Positions 9,087 to 17,708 of a DNA stretch of 64,000 nt are shown piece by piece (within the stretch, counting starts at the first letter, position 1; every line of letters begins with the position of its first letter). The stretch comes from Parerythrobacter jejuensis. GTDB lineage: Bacteria; Pseudomonadota; Alphaproteobacteria; Sphingomonadales; Sphingomonadaceae. The notes under the pieces were generated by a model. That model did not search any database and was not told the origin of the DNA. It saw only the letters and a program-made list of their open reading frames with translations. The stretch is from assembly GCF_039536765.1 (NCBI RefSeq), contig NZ_BAAAZF010000001.1:2501501-2565500 (forward strand). The letters run 5' to 3'. The position numbers and the translations under genes are program-made.

Positions 9087-9434
9087 TCAGCTTCCGACTG
9101 GCCCGACAAACTCTGTTTCGGGCGGGAACCCTTTGCCGACCATGTCCCATTCCCGGTTCATGGCTTCCTGGGCCTCGACATAGGCTTTCCAGGCCGCTTT
9201 GTTCTGGCACACGGTTCTGGCTTTGACCCGGCTGCCCGGGACCAGGGATCGGACGCAGATCTCGAGATCGGGATTGTCGCTCTCGATCCGGGCGGCCTTG
9301 CTTGTGTCCTGAACATACACCCTTTGCGGTGCCGCCTCACGCGCGACGGCAGGCTCCGGTTGCGGCGGCAGGTCGGCAGGTGTGGCCGGTGTAGATTGCG
9401 CCAACATTGCGATCGGCAGAAAGAGCTCAAGCAT
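9087..9434 (-). CDS. Small two-cysteine protein, paralogue 2
   Basis: A 115-residue protein. The N-terminus (MLELFLPIAMLAQ) looks like a short signal peptide and is followed by a Pro/Ala-rich linker. The C-terminal part has the core ICVR-x4-GSRVK-x3-VC-x5-W. AGGAGA lies just upstream of the ATG at 9434. It is nearest in sequence to the divergent neighbour at 9564: both share a [VR]-[DQ]-[TS]-S-K-A-A-[RK]-I-E lead-in. The two look like an inverted duplication sharing a promoter region. The function is unknown. Confidence 0.8.
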   Translation of the reverse strand: MLELFLPIAMLAQSTPATPADLPPQPEPAVAREAAPQRVYVQDTSKAARIESDNPDLEICVRSLVPGSRVKARTVCQNKAAWKAYVEAQEAMNREWDMVGKGFPPETEFVGPVGS

Positions 9435-9563
9435 CGAAGAATCTCCTGATATGGCCAAGATATCCGTCAATCGGATCGATGTGCAACAGGAATCAGCAGG
9501 CTCGCGAAGTTGAAAATGCCCGGCTTTTGTGCGTAACTGGCTTCGAGAAGGAGATGCTCACCC

Positions 9564-9887
9564 ATGTTTGAACTCGCGCTGTCACTGGCACTGTCGATCC
9601 AGTCGCAACCTACCACCCGCACGGATCTTCCTCCTGCTCCGCCACCGGCGCGGGCGCAAAGCACACCGAAGCGGAAGAAGATCTATGTGCGTGATTCGTC
9701 CAAGGCTGCAAAGATCGAGGTTGATGATCCGATGCAGGAAATCTGCGTCAGGACACCTGTTGTCGGTAGCCGGGTAAAGGTGCGCACCGTGTGTCAGGAC
9801 CAGGCCGCGTGGAAAGCATACCTGCTGGCGCAGGACGCGATGGCACAGGAATGGGACAAGGCCGATCCCGGCGTGCCCGTTATTTAA
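9564..9887 (+). CDS. Small two-cysteine protein, paralogue 3
   Basis: A 107-residue protein with a hydrophobic N-terminus (MFELALSLALSIQ), a Pro-rich linker, the lead-in VRDSSKAAKIEVDDP, and the core ICVRTPVVGSRVK followed by VC and W at the family spacing. GAAGGAG stands upstream of the ATG. It is divergent from paralogue 2 with about 130 bases between, and its 3' end lies next to that of the channel gene on the other strand. It is probably exported. The function is unknown. Confidence 0.8.
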   Translation: MFELALSLALSIQSQPTTRTDLPPAPPPARAQSTPKRKKIYVRDSSKAAKIEVDDPMQEICVRTPVVGSRVKVRTVCQDQAAWKAYLLAQDAMAQEWDKADPGVPVI

Positions 9888-9894
9888 GCCGCGA

Positions 9895-10965
9895 TCAGTC
9901 GCCGTTTGGAGAGGGGACGACTTCAACTACAACGTCACCCTCTTCCAGCGCGTCGCATTCCTTTTCCCAGTACCCGCGCGCTTCGCCCTTGCGATAGATT
10001 CGCAGGCCGATCCCGCGCCCGCAGCTTTCTGACAATGGCTTGCCAACCTCTTCCGAGGTGATCTTGCGCTCCACCAGCTGGACTTTGCCGGTTACGCTGG
10101 CGAGATCGCCCAGATAATCCGCAATATGCGCGCCCTTGGCGCTCCCCGCGAGCAACAGTCCGGTGAAGCGGACCGGGTTAATGACATTATTGGCGCCGGC
10201 CTGTTTGGCGAGGAATTCGTTGTCGTCCGCCCGCACGACCACGCTGATGGGAACGTCGGGCGCAAGGTGGCGCACAGTGAGCACAATCAGGATCGAGGTG
10301 TCGTCGCGGCCCGCAGACACCAGCACATTCTGCGCCTCGCGGATGCGCACAGCCTCCAACGTATCGTCGCGTGTGGCATCGGCTGCCATCACGTTGCAGC
10401 CCAATTTCTCGGCTTCCGTCAGTCGGTCCTCGCTCGGGTCGATGACAACGATCGTATGCGGGTCGGTGCCCCGTTCGATCAATTCGCCGACAGCTTCGGA
10501 TCCGGATATGCCGTAGCCGAGCACCACGACGTGCTTCGATAGCTGGTCCTGGATGCGGGCCATGCGAAACTTCTCCCAGCTGCGCTTGATGATGAAATTG
10601 TAGGCGGTGCCGACAAAAATGAAAAAGACGGCGAAACGGATCGGCGTCACGATCACCGCCTCGACCAACCGCGCGCGATCGCTGATCGGGGCGATGTCGC
10701 CAAAGCCGGTGGTCGTGATCGAGATCATTGTGAAATAGATCACGTCGAGAAAGCTGACTTCGCCGTCGAGATTGTCGACCAGGCCTTCGCGGTCCCACCA
10801 GTGGACCATAATCACAATGAAGATCAGGAAAAGCGCGAGGCCAATGCGGATGCCCAGATCGCCCCATACAGGAATCCTGACCGCCCGGCGCAATGGCTTG
10901 AACCGCGGTCCGCGCATCCTGCGACGCGTCCCGCCGGATACAATTCGGTCAATCTGATCAGTCAT
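9895..10965 (-). CDS. Potassium channel with RCK (TrkA-N) domain
   Basis: A 356-residue inner-membrane ion channel. An N-terminal two-helix pore module (membrane segments near 38-57 and 106-125) holds the selectivity filter TTTGFGD at about residues 85-91; the form GFGD instead of GYGD is found in several prokaryotic channels and still fits K+ conduction. From about 145 follows a Rossmann-type RCK domain (VVVLGYGISGSEAVGEL, then VVIDPSEDRL) that binds nucleotide or ions and gates the pore. The C-terminal 80 residues resemble a TrkA-C region. It is transcribed alone, about 35 bases from the stop of the LysM/M23 gene. Confidence 0.9.
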   Translation of the reverse strand: MTDQIDRIVSGGTRRRMRGPRFKPLRRAVRIPVWGDLGIRIGLALFLIFIVIMVHWWDREGLVDNLDGEVSFLDVIYFTMISITTTGFGDIAPISDRARLVEAVIVTPIRFAVFFIFVGTAYNFIIKRSWEKFRMARIQDQLSKHVVVLGYGISGSEAVGELIERGTDPHTIVVIDPSEDRLTEAEKLGCNVMAADATRDDTLEAVRIREAQNVLVSAGRDDTSILIVLTVRHLAPDVPISVVVRADDNEFLAKQAGANNVINPVRFTGLLLAGSAKGAHIADYLGDLASVTGKVQLVERKITSEEVGKPLSESCGRGIGLRIYRKGEARGYWEKECDALEEGDVVVEVVPSPNGD

Positions 10966-11000
10966 CCAGCGGTGTGCCCAGGCATTTTTGGGCGATTAGC

Positions 11001-11783
11001 CTATTTGTTGCGCGGCGGCAATTTGCTCGCCGGATCAACGTCCTCGCCATCCTTGCGGATCTCGAAATGCAATTCTGGCCGGGTGGCAATGCCAGCTTGG
11101 CCCGCAAGGCCAATCCGTTCGCCGGTCTTGACCACATCACCTTTCTTGACCGTGATGCGGGCAAGATGGCCGTAAGACGTCTGCCAGCCATTGCCGTGAT
11201 CGATCAGGACCTGGCGTCCGAACCGGGTCTTCTCTTCATCAGCGAAAACAACGGTGCCACTGGCCGAAGCACGAATCATGTCGCCCAGTTCTACATCGAT
11301 ATCGATCCCGTCATGGCCGCCGCCATCGGGCCGCTTGCTAAAGCCATACAGAACTGGCCCATCATGAGGGCGACGGAAGAAAGGAGAACCGGGTATCGAA
11401 CGACGCGCCACACGGCGCGGGGTGAACACTGCGGGGATGATCAGTTTCTGGCCGACCCTTACTGTCCCGTCATCATCCAGCCCGTTGGCGATGGCAATGT
11501 TTTCGAACGGCACGCCATATTGCAGCGCAATCGCGAAGCCGGTCTCGCCCGGCTTGACCGTGTGGTTACGCTGGCGCGGGATGACCAGGACTTCACCGAC
11601 CTGTACGGAATAGGGTTCGGGAATGCCGTTCGCGGCTGCGATTACAGCTGCAGGAACCCCTGTCCGGTTGGAAATACCGCCCAGCGTATCGCCGCTTTCG
11701 ACTTCATATTCGGTGGCGGTTCGGGGATTGCCGGCCGCCAGCAGAACAGGCGCGGCGAGGATGAGAAAAGCCGCGCGCCGCAT
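11001..11783 (-). CDS. LysM/M23 peptidoglycan-associated protein (NlpD/DipM-like)
   Basis: A 260-residue envelope protein with a signal peptide (about residues 1-18) and two LysM motifs (YEVESGDTLGGISNRTGV and HTVKPGETGFAIALQYGV) for peptidoglycan binding. A C-terminal M23/LytM domain follows. The zinc ligands appear kept (HDGID, and His of LHFE), and so does the His of YGHL, but the first His of the HxH motif is Glu (PELHFEI). E. coli NlpD also departs from the motif and activates an amidase instead of cutting peptidoglycan, so an activator role is likely here. Its start overlaps the surE stop (ATGA), making it the last gene of serS-surE-M23. Confidence 0.9.
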   Translation of the reverse strand: MRRAAFLILAAPVLLAAGNPRTATEYEVESGDTLGGISNRTGVPAAVIAAANGIPEPYSVQVGEVLVIPRQRNHTVKPGETGFAIALQYGVPFENIAIANGLDDDGTVRVGQKLIIPAVFTPRRVARRSIPGSPFFRRPHDGPVLYGFSKRPDGGGHDGIDIDVELGDMIRASASGTVVFADEEKTRFGRQVLIDHGNGWQTSYGHLARITVKKGDVVKTGERIGLAGQAGIATRPELHFEIRKDGEDVDPASKLPPRNK

Positions 11784-12541
11784 CAGTCGAACCTCTCGCC
11801 AAGTGTCGAGAGCAATGAATAATGGGTCAGATCCAATTGCAGCGGTGTCACAGAAACAAACCCCTCATCAATGGCTTCCAAATCGGTGCCATGGTCGAGC
11901 GTGTGCTCGATCGAATGGAGCCCAAACCAATAGTATGTCAGGCCGCGCGGGTCACGCCCCTCTACTACCGATCCACGCGAATAATCGTGGAAACCTTGCC
12001 GTACAGCGCGAATTCCTCGCACTTTCTCGGCCGGAACAGGCGGGAAATTGACATTGACCAGGGTCCTGTCGCCAAACGGAGCATCGATCAGGCGCTTCAC
12101 GACTTCGCCGCCAAAGCGGCGTGCGGCCTCGAATGCTTCGTGGTCGGTGTCGCGCTTCAGGACCTGGCTGAGGGCGATCGATTTGATGCCGCCCAGTGCG
12201 CCTTCCATGGCGGCAGATGCGGTTCCGGAATAGGTGATGTCATCACCCAGATTGGCGCCGCGGTTGACGCCGGACAGGATCAGGTCGGGCGTCTTGTCCT
12301 CCAGAACCGTGCGCAGAGCCAGCATCACACTGTCAGTCGGCGTGCCGGTCACAGAGTAGCGCCTTTCACCCAGTTTGCGTAGGCGGACAGGGTGATTGAG
12401 GGTGAGTGAATGGCCTGCACCGGATTGCTCTTCGGCCGGGGCGCAGATCCAGACATCGTCCGAAATTTCGCGTGCGATTGCCTCCAGCACCTCAAAACCG
12501 GGGGCATGGATGCCGTCATCGTTGGTCAGGAGGATACGCAT
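11783..12541 (-). CDS. surE: 5'/3'-nucleotidase SurE
   Basis: A metal-dependent nucleotidase of stationary-phase survival that dephosphorylates nucleoside monophosphates. At 252 residues it is full length. Signatures are the N-terminal LLTNDDGIHAPG with the metal-binding Asp pair, the SGxxHSLT region (QSGAGHSLT), and SGVNRGANLGDDITYSGT with the metal-binding Asn. It overlaps serS upstream and the LysM/M23 gene downstream by ATGA, so the three are translationally coupled. The pairing of surE with an NlpD-like gene is widely conserved in proteobacteria. Confidence 0.97.
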   Translation of the reverse strand: MRILLTNDDGIHAPGFEVLEAIAREISDDVWICAPAEEQSGAGHSLTLNHPVRLRKLGERRYSVTGTPTDSVMLALRTVLEDKTPDLILSGVNRGANLGDDITYSGTASAAMEGALGGIKSIALSQVLKRDTDHEAFEAARRFGGEVVKRLIDAPFGDRTLVNVNFPPVPAEKVRGIRAVRQGFHDYSRGSVVEGRDPRGLTYYWFGLHSIEHTLDHGTDLEAIDEGFVSVTPLQLDLTHYSLLSTLGERFD

Positions 12542-13821
12542 CAGAGGGCCGGTTCCAGTCGTGTGATGCCGCCCATATAGGGGTGGAGTGCATCGGGAAT
12601 GCGTACGCTTCCGTCGGCTTGCTGGTATTGCTCCATGATCGCCACCAGCGTGCGGCCAACCGCAAGGCTGGAACCGTTGAGCAGATGGAAAAACTCCGTC
12701 TTCTTCTCGCCTTCAGGGCGATAGCGGGCATTCATCCGGCGCGGCTGGTAGGTTCCGCCATTGGAGCACGAGCTGATCTCGCGATAGGCGCTTTGCCCGG
12801 GCAACCAGACTTCGAGATCATAGGTCTTCATCATGGTTGCACCCAGATCCCCAGCGCAAAGCTGCATGACCCGGTAATGCAGCCCGAGCTTTTGCAGAAT
12901 GCTTTCGGCACATGCAGTGATACGCTGCAGTTCGGCTTCACTGTCCTGCGGCAGGGCGGCGCTTATCAGTTCGACCTTCTCGAACTGGTGCTGGCGAATG
13001 AAGCCCCGCGTGTCGCGACCGGCCGACCCGGCCTCGGACCGGAAACAAGGGGTCAATGCCGTCCGACGCATCGGGAAGTCACTCTCTGCGAAGATCTGTT
13101 CGCGGAAGGAATTGCCCAGTGACATTTCGGAGGTTGAGATCAACCAGCGGCCATCTGTCGTTTGAAACAGGTCTTCGCTGAATTTGGGAAGCTGCCCAGT
13201 GCCGATCGCTGCTTCGTCTCGCACCAACAGCGGCGGATTGCATTCCGTGTAACCGTGCTCGCTGGTGTTGATATCGAGCATGAACTGTCCCAGTGCGCGA
13301 TGGAGCCTCGAGATGCCGCCGCGCAGGAACGTGAATCGGGCTCCGGCAATCTTCGCTGCAGTCTCGAAATCCATGCCCAAAGCCGGGCCGATGTCGGCAT
13401 GCTCTTTGGGATCAAAATCAAAATCCGGCTTGGTGCCCCATTCGCGGATATAGACATTGTCGTCTTCGCTTTCCCCGTCAGGCGTTTCCTCCGCGGGGAT
13501 ATTGGGCAGACGCGCCATCAAGGTGTCGAATGCGGCAGACGCCTCGCGTTCGGCGTCTTCGAGAGCAGGCATATTGTCTTTCAGTTTGGCGACAGCGGCT
13601 TTGAGCGTTTCCGCCTTTTCGGTATCGCCCTGGCCCATGGCCTGACCGATCTGTTTCGAGGCGGCATTGCGCTCGGATTGCGCTTCCTGCGCCGCGGTTG
13701 CAGCGGCGCGTTTGCGCGCATCCAACGCCAGCAATTGCCGGGCGACTGGCTCATGCCCGCGGCGTGCGAGGGCGGCATCGAAACCTTCGGGGTTGTCTCT
13801 GATTTCTCGTATGTCGTGCAT
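12541..13821 (-). CDS. serS: Serine-tRNA ligase
   Basis: Class II aminoacyl-tRNA synthetase charging tRNA-Ser (and tRNA-Sec where present). The 426 residues comprise an N-terminal coiled-coil arm (about 30-110, rich in Ala, Glu, Lys) and a catalytic core with motif 2 (PCFRSEAGSAGRDTRGFIRQHQFEKVE, written here in shorthand as FRSEAG to HQFEK) and motif 3 near NGSSLAVGRTLVAIMEQYQ. It is the first gene of the serS-surE-M23 unit, and its stop overlaps the surE start. Confidence 0.98.
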   Translation of the reverse strand: MHDIREIRDNPEGFDAALARRGHEPVARQLLALDARKRAAATAAQEAQSERNAASKQIGQAMGQGDTEKAETLKAAVAKLKDNMPALEDAEREASAAFDTLMARLPNIPAEETPDGESEDDNVYIREWGTKPDFDFDPKEHADIGPALGMDFETAAKIAGARFTFLRGGISRLHRALGQFMLDINTSEHGYTECNPPLLVRDEAAIGTGQLPKFSEDLFQTTDGRWLISTSEMSLGNSFREQIFAESDFPMRRTALTPCFRSEAGSAGRDTRGFIRQHQFEKVELISAALPQDSEAELQRITACAESILQKLGLHYRVMQLCAGDLGATMMKTYDLEVWLPGQSAYREISSCSNGGTYQPRRMNARYRPEGEKKTEFFHLLNGSSLAVGRTLVAIMEQYQQADGSVRIPDALHPYMGGITRLEPAL

Positions 13822-13986
13822 GGCGCAGCGCTATGCCGATTTGCCCATGCAAATGCCAGTGGCAATGGGCAACTTGCATGGGGAGAGCAGCCAAAGCGGC
13901 CCTTGCGCGGCTGCCCGCAAACGGTAAACCCGATGTTCAACATGCGGAATATGCGGTTGTATTCGGGCTGAACGGGGTGGTGATAC

Positions 13987-15297
13987 TTGGCAATTTCTCT
14001 CGACACACCGCCGCGTCGTACAGCCTTTATCGATATTGCAGAAAAGATTGTCAGGGCGGGGCGCAAGCTGGGCCGGATCCAGCCTGCCCGGTTGGAAAAA
14101 GACTATCTGCTGGAACAGGCGGCCAAGCAGGTCGGGATGGATGATTTCGGCGATCCGTGGTTTCACCAGCCGCTCGATATTCTGTTGCAATCGATCCGCG
14201 ACGAGGCGCGCCTCAATGCCGCCGGCGACTTCTCGGCCATGCTCCAGTTCAACCAGGTACTGATGCACCGGTTGCTGTCGGAATATTGGTACAAACGGCA
14301 CCCCGAGATACTCGAACGCACATTGAAGCGCCCGGTTGTGATCGTTGGTCCGATGCGATCTGGCACCACGCGCCTGCACCGGCTTCTGGCCAGTGATCGC
14401 CGCTTCAGCCATATGCGCAGCTTCGAAACCATCAGCCCGGTCCCGCGGCTTGATTTCGAAGAGGTGCTGGCGGGCGAGAGAGAAGACTTCCGGCCCATTC
14501 TGGCCAAGCGGATCATGCGGGTCGCACGGCTTGCCAATCCGCGCACGCTTTCGATCCATCCGACCGGCCCTATGGAGCCGGAGGAAGAGCTCGGCCTGCT
14601 GGTTGCCAGCATGTATGGCATGAAACACGAGGCGCAGTGGCATGTGCCCTCCTATGCCGCATGGTGCGAGGCTAGTGATGCTACGCCTGCCTACGCGTAT
14701 ATGGCCGATCAATTGCGCCTCATCGGCTGGTCGCAGCAGGCGTCGGAATTGCGGCCCTGGATTCTCAAGACACCCCAGCACATGCTGGACCTGACTGCGC
14801 TGCTGAATGTGTTCCCCGATGCGCGGTTGATCTTTACGCATCGCGATCCCCAGCAGGTGGTTGGCAGTGCCGCCTCGCTCGCCTGGAACCAGACCATTAT
14901 CTATTCCGACCATGCCGATCCGCACCAGGTCGGGCAGGAATGGCTGCGCAAGTCGCACTTGCAGGTGGAGCGCATGATGCGCGCACGGGAAACCATCCCG
15001 GCAGAGCGGATGATCGATGTCCAGTATGACGATATGGACAGCGATTGGCGCGGGACCATGGAACGGGTCTACCGGTTCCTCGAGCTGGATATGGAACCTG
15101 CTGTCCCGGCGATGGAGGATTATCTGGAGCGGGCCAAGGACCTGAAACGGCATCCGCATCGTTACAGTCTGGAGATGTTCGGATTGAACGCAGGCGAAGT
15201 GCGCGAACGGATGGGTGATTACATCAACCGCTTCGACGTGCCGATGGAGAAGCCGATTGGCAGTGCAGCACCCAAACGGGCCGGGGGGTCACGCTGA
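13987..15297 (+). CDS. Sulfotransferase family protein
   Basis: A 436-residue protein of the large bacterial PAPS-dependent sulfotransferase family. The 5'-phosphosulfate loop GPMRSGTTRLHRLL lies near residue 120, and a 3'-phosphate-binding region is seen in LIFTHRDPQQVVGSAASL. The substrate is unknown; in related bacteria candidates are lipids, glycans or small metabolites. An in-frame stop at 13981 forces a start after it, and the first start codon is TTG at 13987 with GGGGTGGTG upstream. A small reading frame overlaps its 3' end. An alkyl sulfatase, the opposite chemistry, lies about 34 kb away. Confidence 0.85.
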   Translation: MAISLDTPPRRTAFIDIAEKIVRAGRKLGRIQPARLEKDYLLEQAAKQVGMDDFGDPWFHQPLDILLQSIRDEARLNAAGDFSAMLQFNQVLMHRLLSEYWYKRHPEILERTLKRPVVIVGPMRSGTTRLHRLLASDRRFSHMRSFETISPVPRLDFEEVLAGEREDFRPILAKRIMRVARLANPRTLSIHPTGPMEPEEELGLLVASMYGMKHEAQWHVPSYAAWCEASDATPAYAYMADQLRLIGWSQQASELRPWILKTPQHMLDLTALLNVFPDARLIFTHRDPQQVVGSAASLAWNQTIIYSDHADPHQVGQEWLRKSHLQVERMMRARETIPAERMIDVQYDDMDSDWRGTMERVYRFLELDMEPAVPAMEDYLERAKDLKRHPHRYSLEMFGLNAGEVRERMGDYINRFDVPMEKPIGSAAPKRAGGSR

Positions 15298-15544
15298 CGC
15301 CAGCACTTCGCGCGATGCGTGCCTGCTGCATTTCGTTGGCTTTCGCGACGATCGGTACTGGAACGCCGTGCGGGTGTTCGGCCTGCCCGACATGATCCAC
15401 CGCAATTGGGATGTCTATGCCGCCCAGGATGTCGCGCCCTGGGATATTGTCGTCCATGCCGACGGCTCATGGGACCGTCCACCGCGCAGCTTTTCAACGG
15501 AAGCGGAATTGAGCCGGCGATCTCGCCGTCGAATGAACAGTTAA
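15263..15544 (+). CDS. Small conserved hypothetical protein overlapping the sulfotransferase end
   Basis: About 93 residues from a GTG at 15263; an ATG at 15215 is possible. After an uninformative start, residues about 20-75 read like a real compact domain (LLHFVGFRDDRYWNAVRVFG, then PDMIHRNWD) with high Trp, Phe and Asp/Arg content, a pattern I have seen in small sphingomonad proteins without an assigned role. It overlaps the sulfotransferase gene by about 35 bases, which suggests coupled translation. It ends 30 bases before the tRNA on the other strand. The start is uncertain. Confidence 0.55.
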   Translation: MQHPNGPGGHADASTSRDACLLHFVGFRDDRYWNAVRVFGLPDMIHRNWDVYAAQDVAPWDIVVHADGSWDRPPRSFSTEAELSRRSRRRMNS

Positions 15545-15574
15545 GACCTAAATCTCGCGGACTGGCTGAAAAAA

Positions 15575-15649
15575 TGGTGGGCGCGGCAAGGATTGAACTT
15601 GCGACCCCACCCGTGTGAAGGGTGTGCTCTACCACTGAGCTACGCGCCC
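15575..15649 (-). tRNA. tRNA-Val (CAC)
   Basis: A cloverleaf reads on the minus strand: acceptor arms GGGCGCG and CGCGCCC with encoded CCA, a D-arm with AGCTCAGTGGTAGAGC, the anticodon stem-loop CACCC-TTCACAC-GGGTG with anticodon CAC, and a T-arm with GGTTCAATCC-type bases (AGTTCAATC). It decodes GUG. It is flanked by the small hypothetical gene and sppA. Confidence 0.95.
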
Positions 15650-15720
15650 GCCGGATGTCGCTATCACCGACGAAGGCGGCGCCAATGCCACCATCACTGC
15701 CGATCTGCAAGCGCTGCGTG

Positions 15721-17598
15721 TTAGCGGATCAACGAAACCATCCGCGCCAGCCAGCCGCGATTTTCCTCGGCTTGCGCGACTGCGACCGACGAAGGCGGAC
15801 ATTCTAGGCAATAGGCTTGCATGCCGCGCGTGCCCACAAGTCGCTCCGCATCGATCCGGACCTGGCCCAAGAGAGCCTGTTGGCGACCGGCGATCATTGC
15901 AAAAAGATCGCCGTTGCGCGTCGCTTCGCCTTCGGACAGTAGCATCGAGCGAAGCAGATTGTCATAAGGTGGCGGCTCGGTTCCGAGGAACTTGGCGTGC
16001 CAGTCTCCCTCTTCCAATTCGGCCTGTCCCGCGACCCATGCGAGTGCCTCGTCGAGACCACCATATTGGTCGACAAGGCCGATTTGCCGCGCTGTGCCAC
16101 CATCCCAGACGCGCCCTTGGGCGATGGTATCGACCTGTTCGGTCGGTAGCTTGCGCGCTTCCGACACGCGCGTCAGAAAGTCGCGATAGCCGTCTTCAAT
16201 CGAGCTTTGAAGGATGGCATCCACTTCCGGCGTGAAGCCGCCGATCAGATCGGGCTGACCCGACAATGGAGTGGTCGCAACGCCATCAGCATCGACGCCA
16301 TACTCATTGGCGAGGTCTTCGAAAGTCGGGATGACGGCAAAAATGCCGATCGAGCCGGTGATGGTCTCGGGCTCGGCGAAAATCCGGTCGGCGGGAGTTG
16401 AAACCCAATAGCCGCCGCTGGCCGCAACATTGGCCATGGACACGGCGATCGGGATGTCATTCGCTTTGTGACGCAGGATAGCGTCGCGAATGGCTTCGCT
16501 AGCGAGGACGGAACCACCCGGAGAATCGACGCGAACTACCAGTCCGGAAATCTCATCATCAAGTGCATCGTCGAGCAAGGCTGCGATCCGGTCTCCGCCT
16601 GCCGTTCCCGGGCCTGCTTCGCCATCGACGATTTCACCGGCAACCGTGACCACTGCGATGGTGCTGCCGGGAGTGTCGCGCGGATTGTCGGCGAGCCATG
16701 GGCCCAGATCGGTCGAGGCAAAAGCGCCGGGCGCTTCGTCCCAGCTATCCTCGCCCACGATCTCTGCCACCCGCTCGCCGAATTCGACACGATTGCCGAG
16801 CTTGTCGACAAGGCCTGCTTCCAGAGCTGCCTGCGCGAAGTCGCCATTCTGCGCCTCGATCCACTCGACCGGACGGGTCGTCACTTGCTCGAGATCGAGG
16901 GCAGGGCGGGCCTTTTTCACATTGGCCTGCCATTCTTCCCACAGCGCCCCGTACAGCGCCTGGGCATTCTCGCGCGCTTCGGGTGACATCGAATTGCGAT
17001 CATAGGGTTCGACAGCCGATTTGTAGGTGCCGACCTTGTAGATCCGGGCATTTACATTCAGGTTTTCGAGCAGCTCGCCATAATAGAGGCGATTGCCACC
17101 AGGCCCGGCAATGATTGCGCCGCCCAGCGGGTCGACCCAGACTTCGCTGGCATGGGCGGCCAGCATCATGCCGTCATCGGCATAACCAAGAGCGTAGGTC
17201 AGAACCGGCTTTTCAGCGGCCTTAGCCCGATCCAGTGCCTCGCCGATTTCCTGCAAATGCACCTGGCCTCCGCCGACAAAGCCCGAGAGATCGAGCACGA
17301 TGGCTTTGATCCGCTCATCGCCAACTGCAGTATCAATCGCGTGGACAACGTCCTGCACATCGAATTCGCCGACCGGAGCGCTGCCGCTCAGGAAGGCCTC
17401 GATGGGATCGATGACGCTCTTTTCCTCGACGACGATCCCGGACAGATCGAGCAAGAGTGCACCCTCGCGAACCTGGGCCGGGCTTGGGCGCGCCGTGAGG
17501 ATAGCAAACAGCAAGGAGAAGAATAGCAGCAGGAACAGCAGGCTGAGCCCGTCCTTGATCCCGACCAACAATTTCCAGACACTTTTTGCGAACGCCAT
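15721..17598 (-). CDS. sppA: Signal peptide peptidase SppA, 67-kDa type
   Basis: An inner-membrane serine protease that cuts leftover signal peptides in the periplasm. At 625 residues it is the long form made of two related halves. A membrane anchor spans about residues 17-36. The catalytic Lys193 lies in the N-terminal half (YKVGTYKSAVEP) and the nucleophile Ser394 in the C-terminal half (VAASGGYWVS), the split Ser/Lys arrangement known for E. coli SppA. It is a single gene, divergent from pyrB with about 110 bases between. Confidence 0.95.
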   Translation of the reverse strand: MAFAKSVWKLLVGIKDGLSLLFLLLFFSLLFAILTARPSPAQVREGALLLDLSGIVVEEKSVIDPIEAFLSGSAPVGEFDVQDVVHAIDTAVGDERIKAIVLDLSGFVGGGQVHLQEIGEALDRAKAAEKPVLTYALGYADDGMMLAAHASEVWVDPLGGAIIAGPGGNRLYYGELLENLNVNARIYKVGTYKSAVEPYDRNSMSPEARENAQALYGALWEEWQANVKKARPALDLEQVTTRPVEWIEAQNGDFAQAALEAGLVDKLGNRVEFGERVAEIVGEDSWDEAPGAFASTDLGPWLADNPRDTPGSTIAVVTVAGEIVDGEAGPGTAGGDRIAALLDDALDDEISGLVVRVDSPGGSVLASEAIRDAILRHKANDIPIAVSMANVAASGGYWVSTPADRIFAEPETITGSIGIFAVIPTFEDLANEYGVDADGVATTPLSGQPDLIGGFTPEVDAILQSSIEDGYRDFLTRVSEARKLPTEQVDTIAQGRVWDGGTARQIGLVDQYGGLDEALAWVAGQAELEEGDWHAKFLGTEPPPYDNLLRSMLLSEGEATRNGDLFAMIAGRQQALLGQVRIDAERLVGTRGMQAYCLECPPSSVAVAQAEENRGWLARMVSLIR

Positions 17599-17708
17599 AA
17601 ATCTTCCAGACTTCCTCTAATATGCGCCTTACATAGGCATGGCTGCGTGGCATCGCCAGCCGAAAGCGCTTGAGCCGCCGACACTGCTCGATTAGGGGCT
17701 TGGCTTTA

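Noticed and set aside
13831-15159. 442-codon minus-strand frame
   Set aside because: It is antisense to the sulfotransferase gene, whose PAPS-binding motif and homologous features settle the strand.
15662-15795. CCGACGAAGGCGG occurring twice near the sppA end
   Set aside because: A 13-base GC-rich match about 120 bases apart, with one copy inside the coding region, is likely chance.
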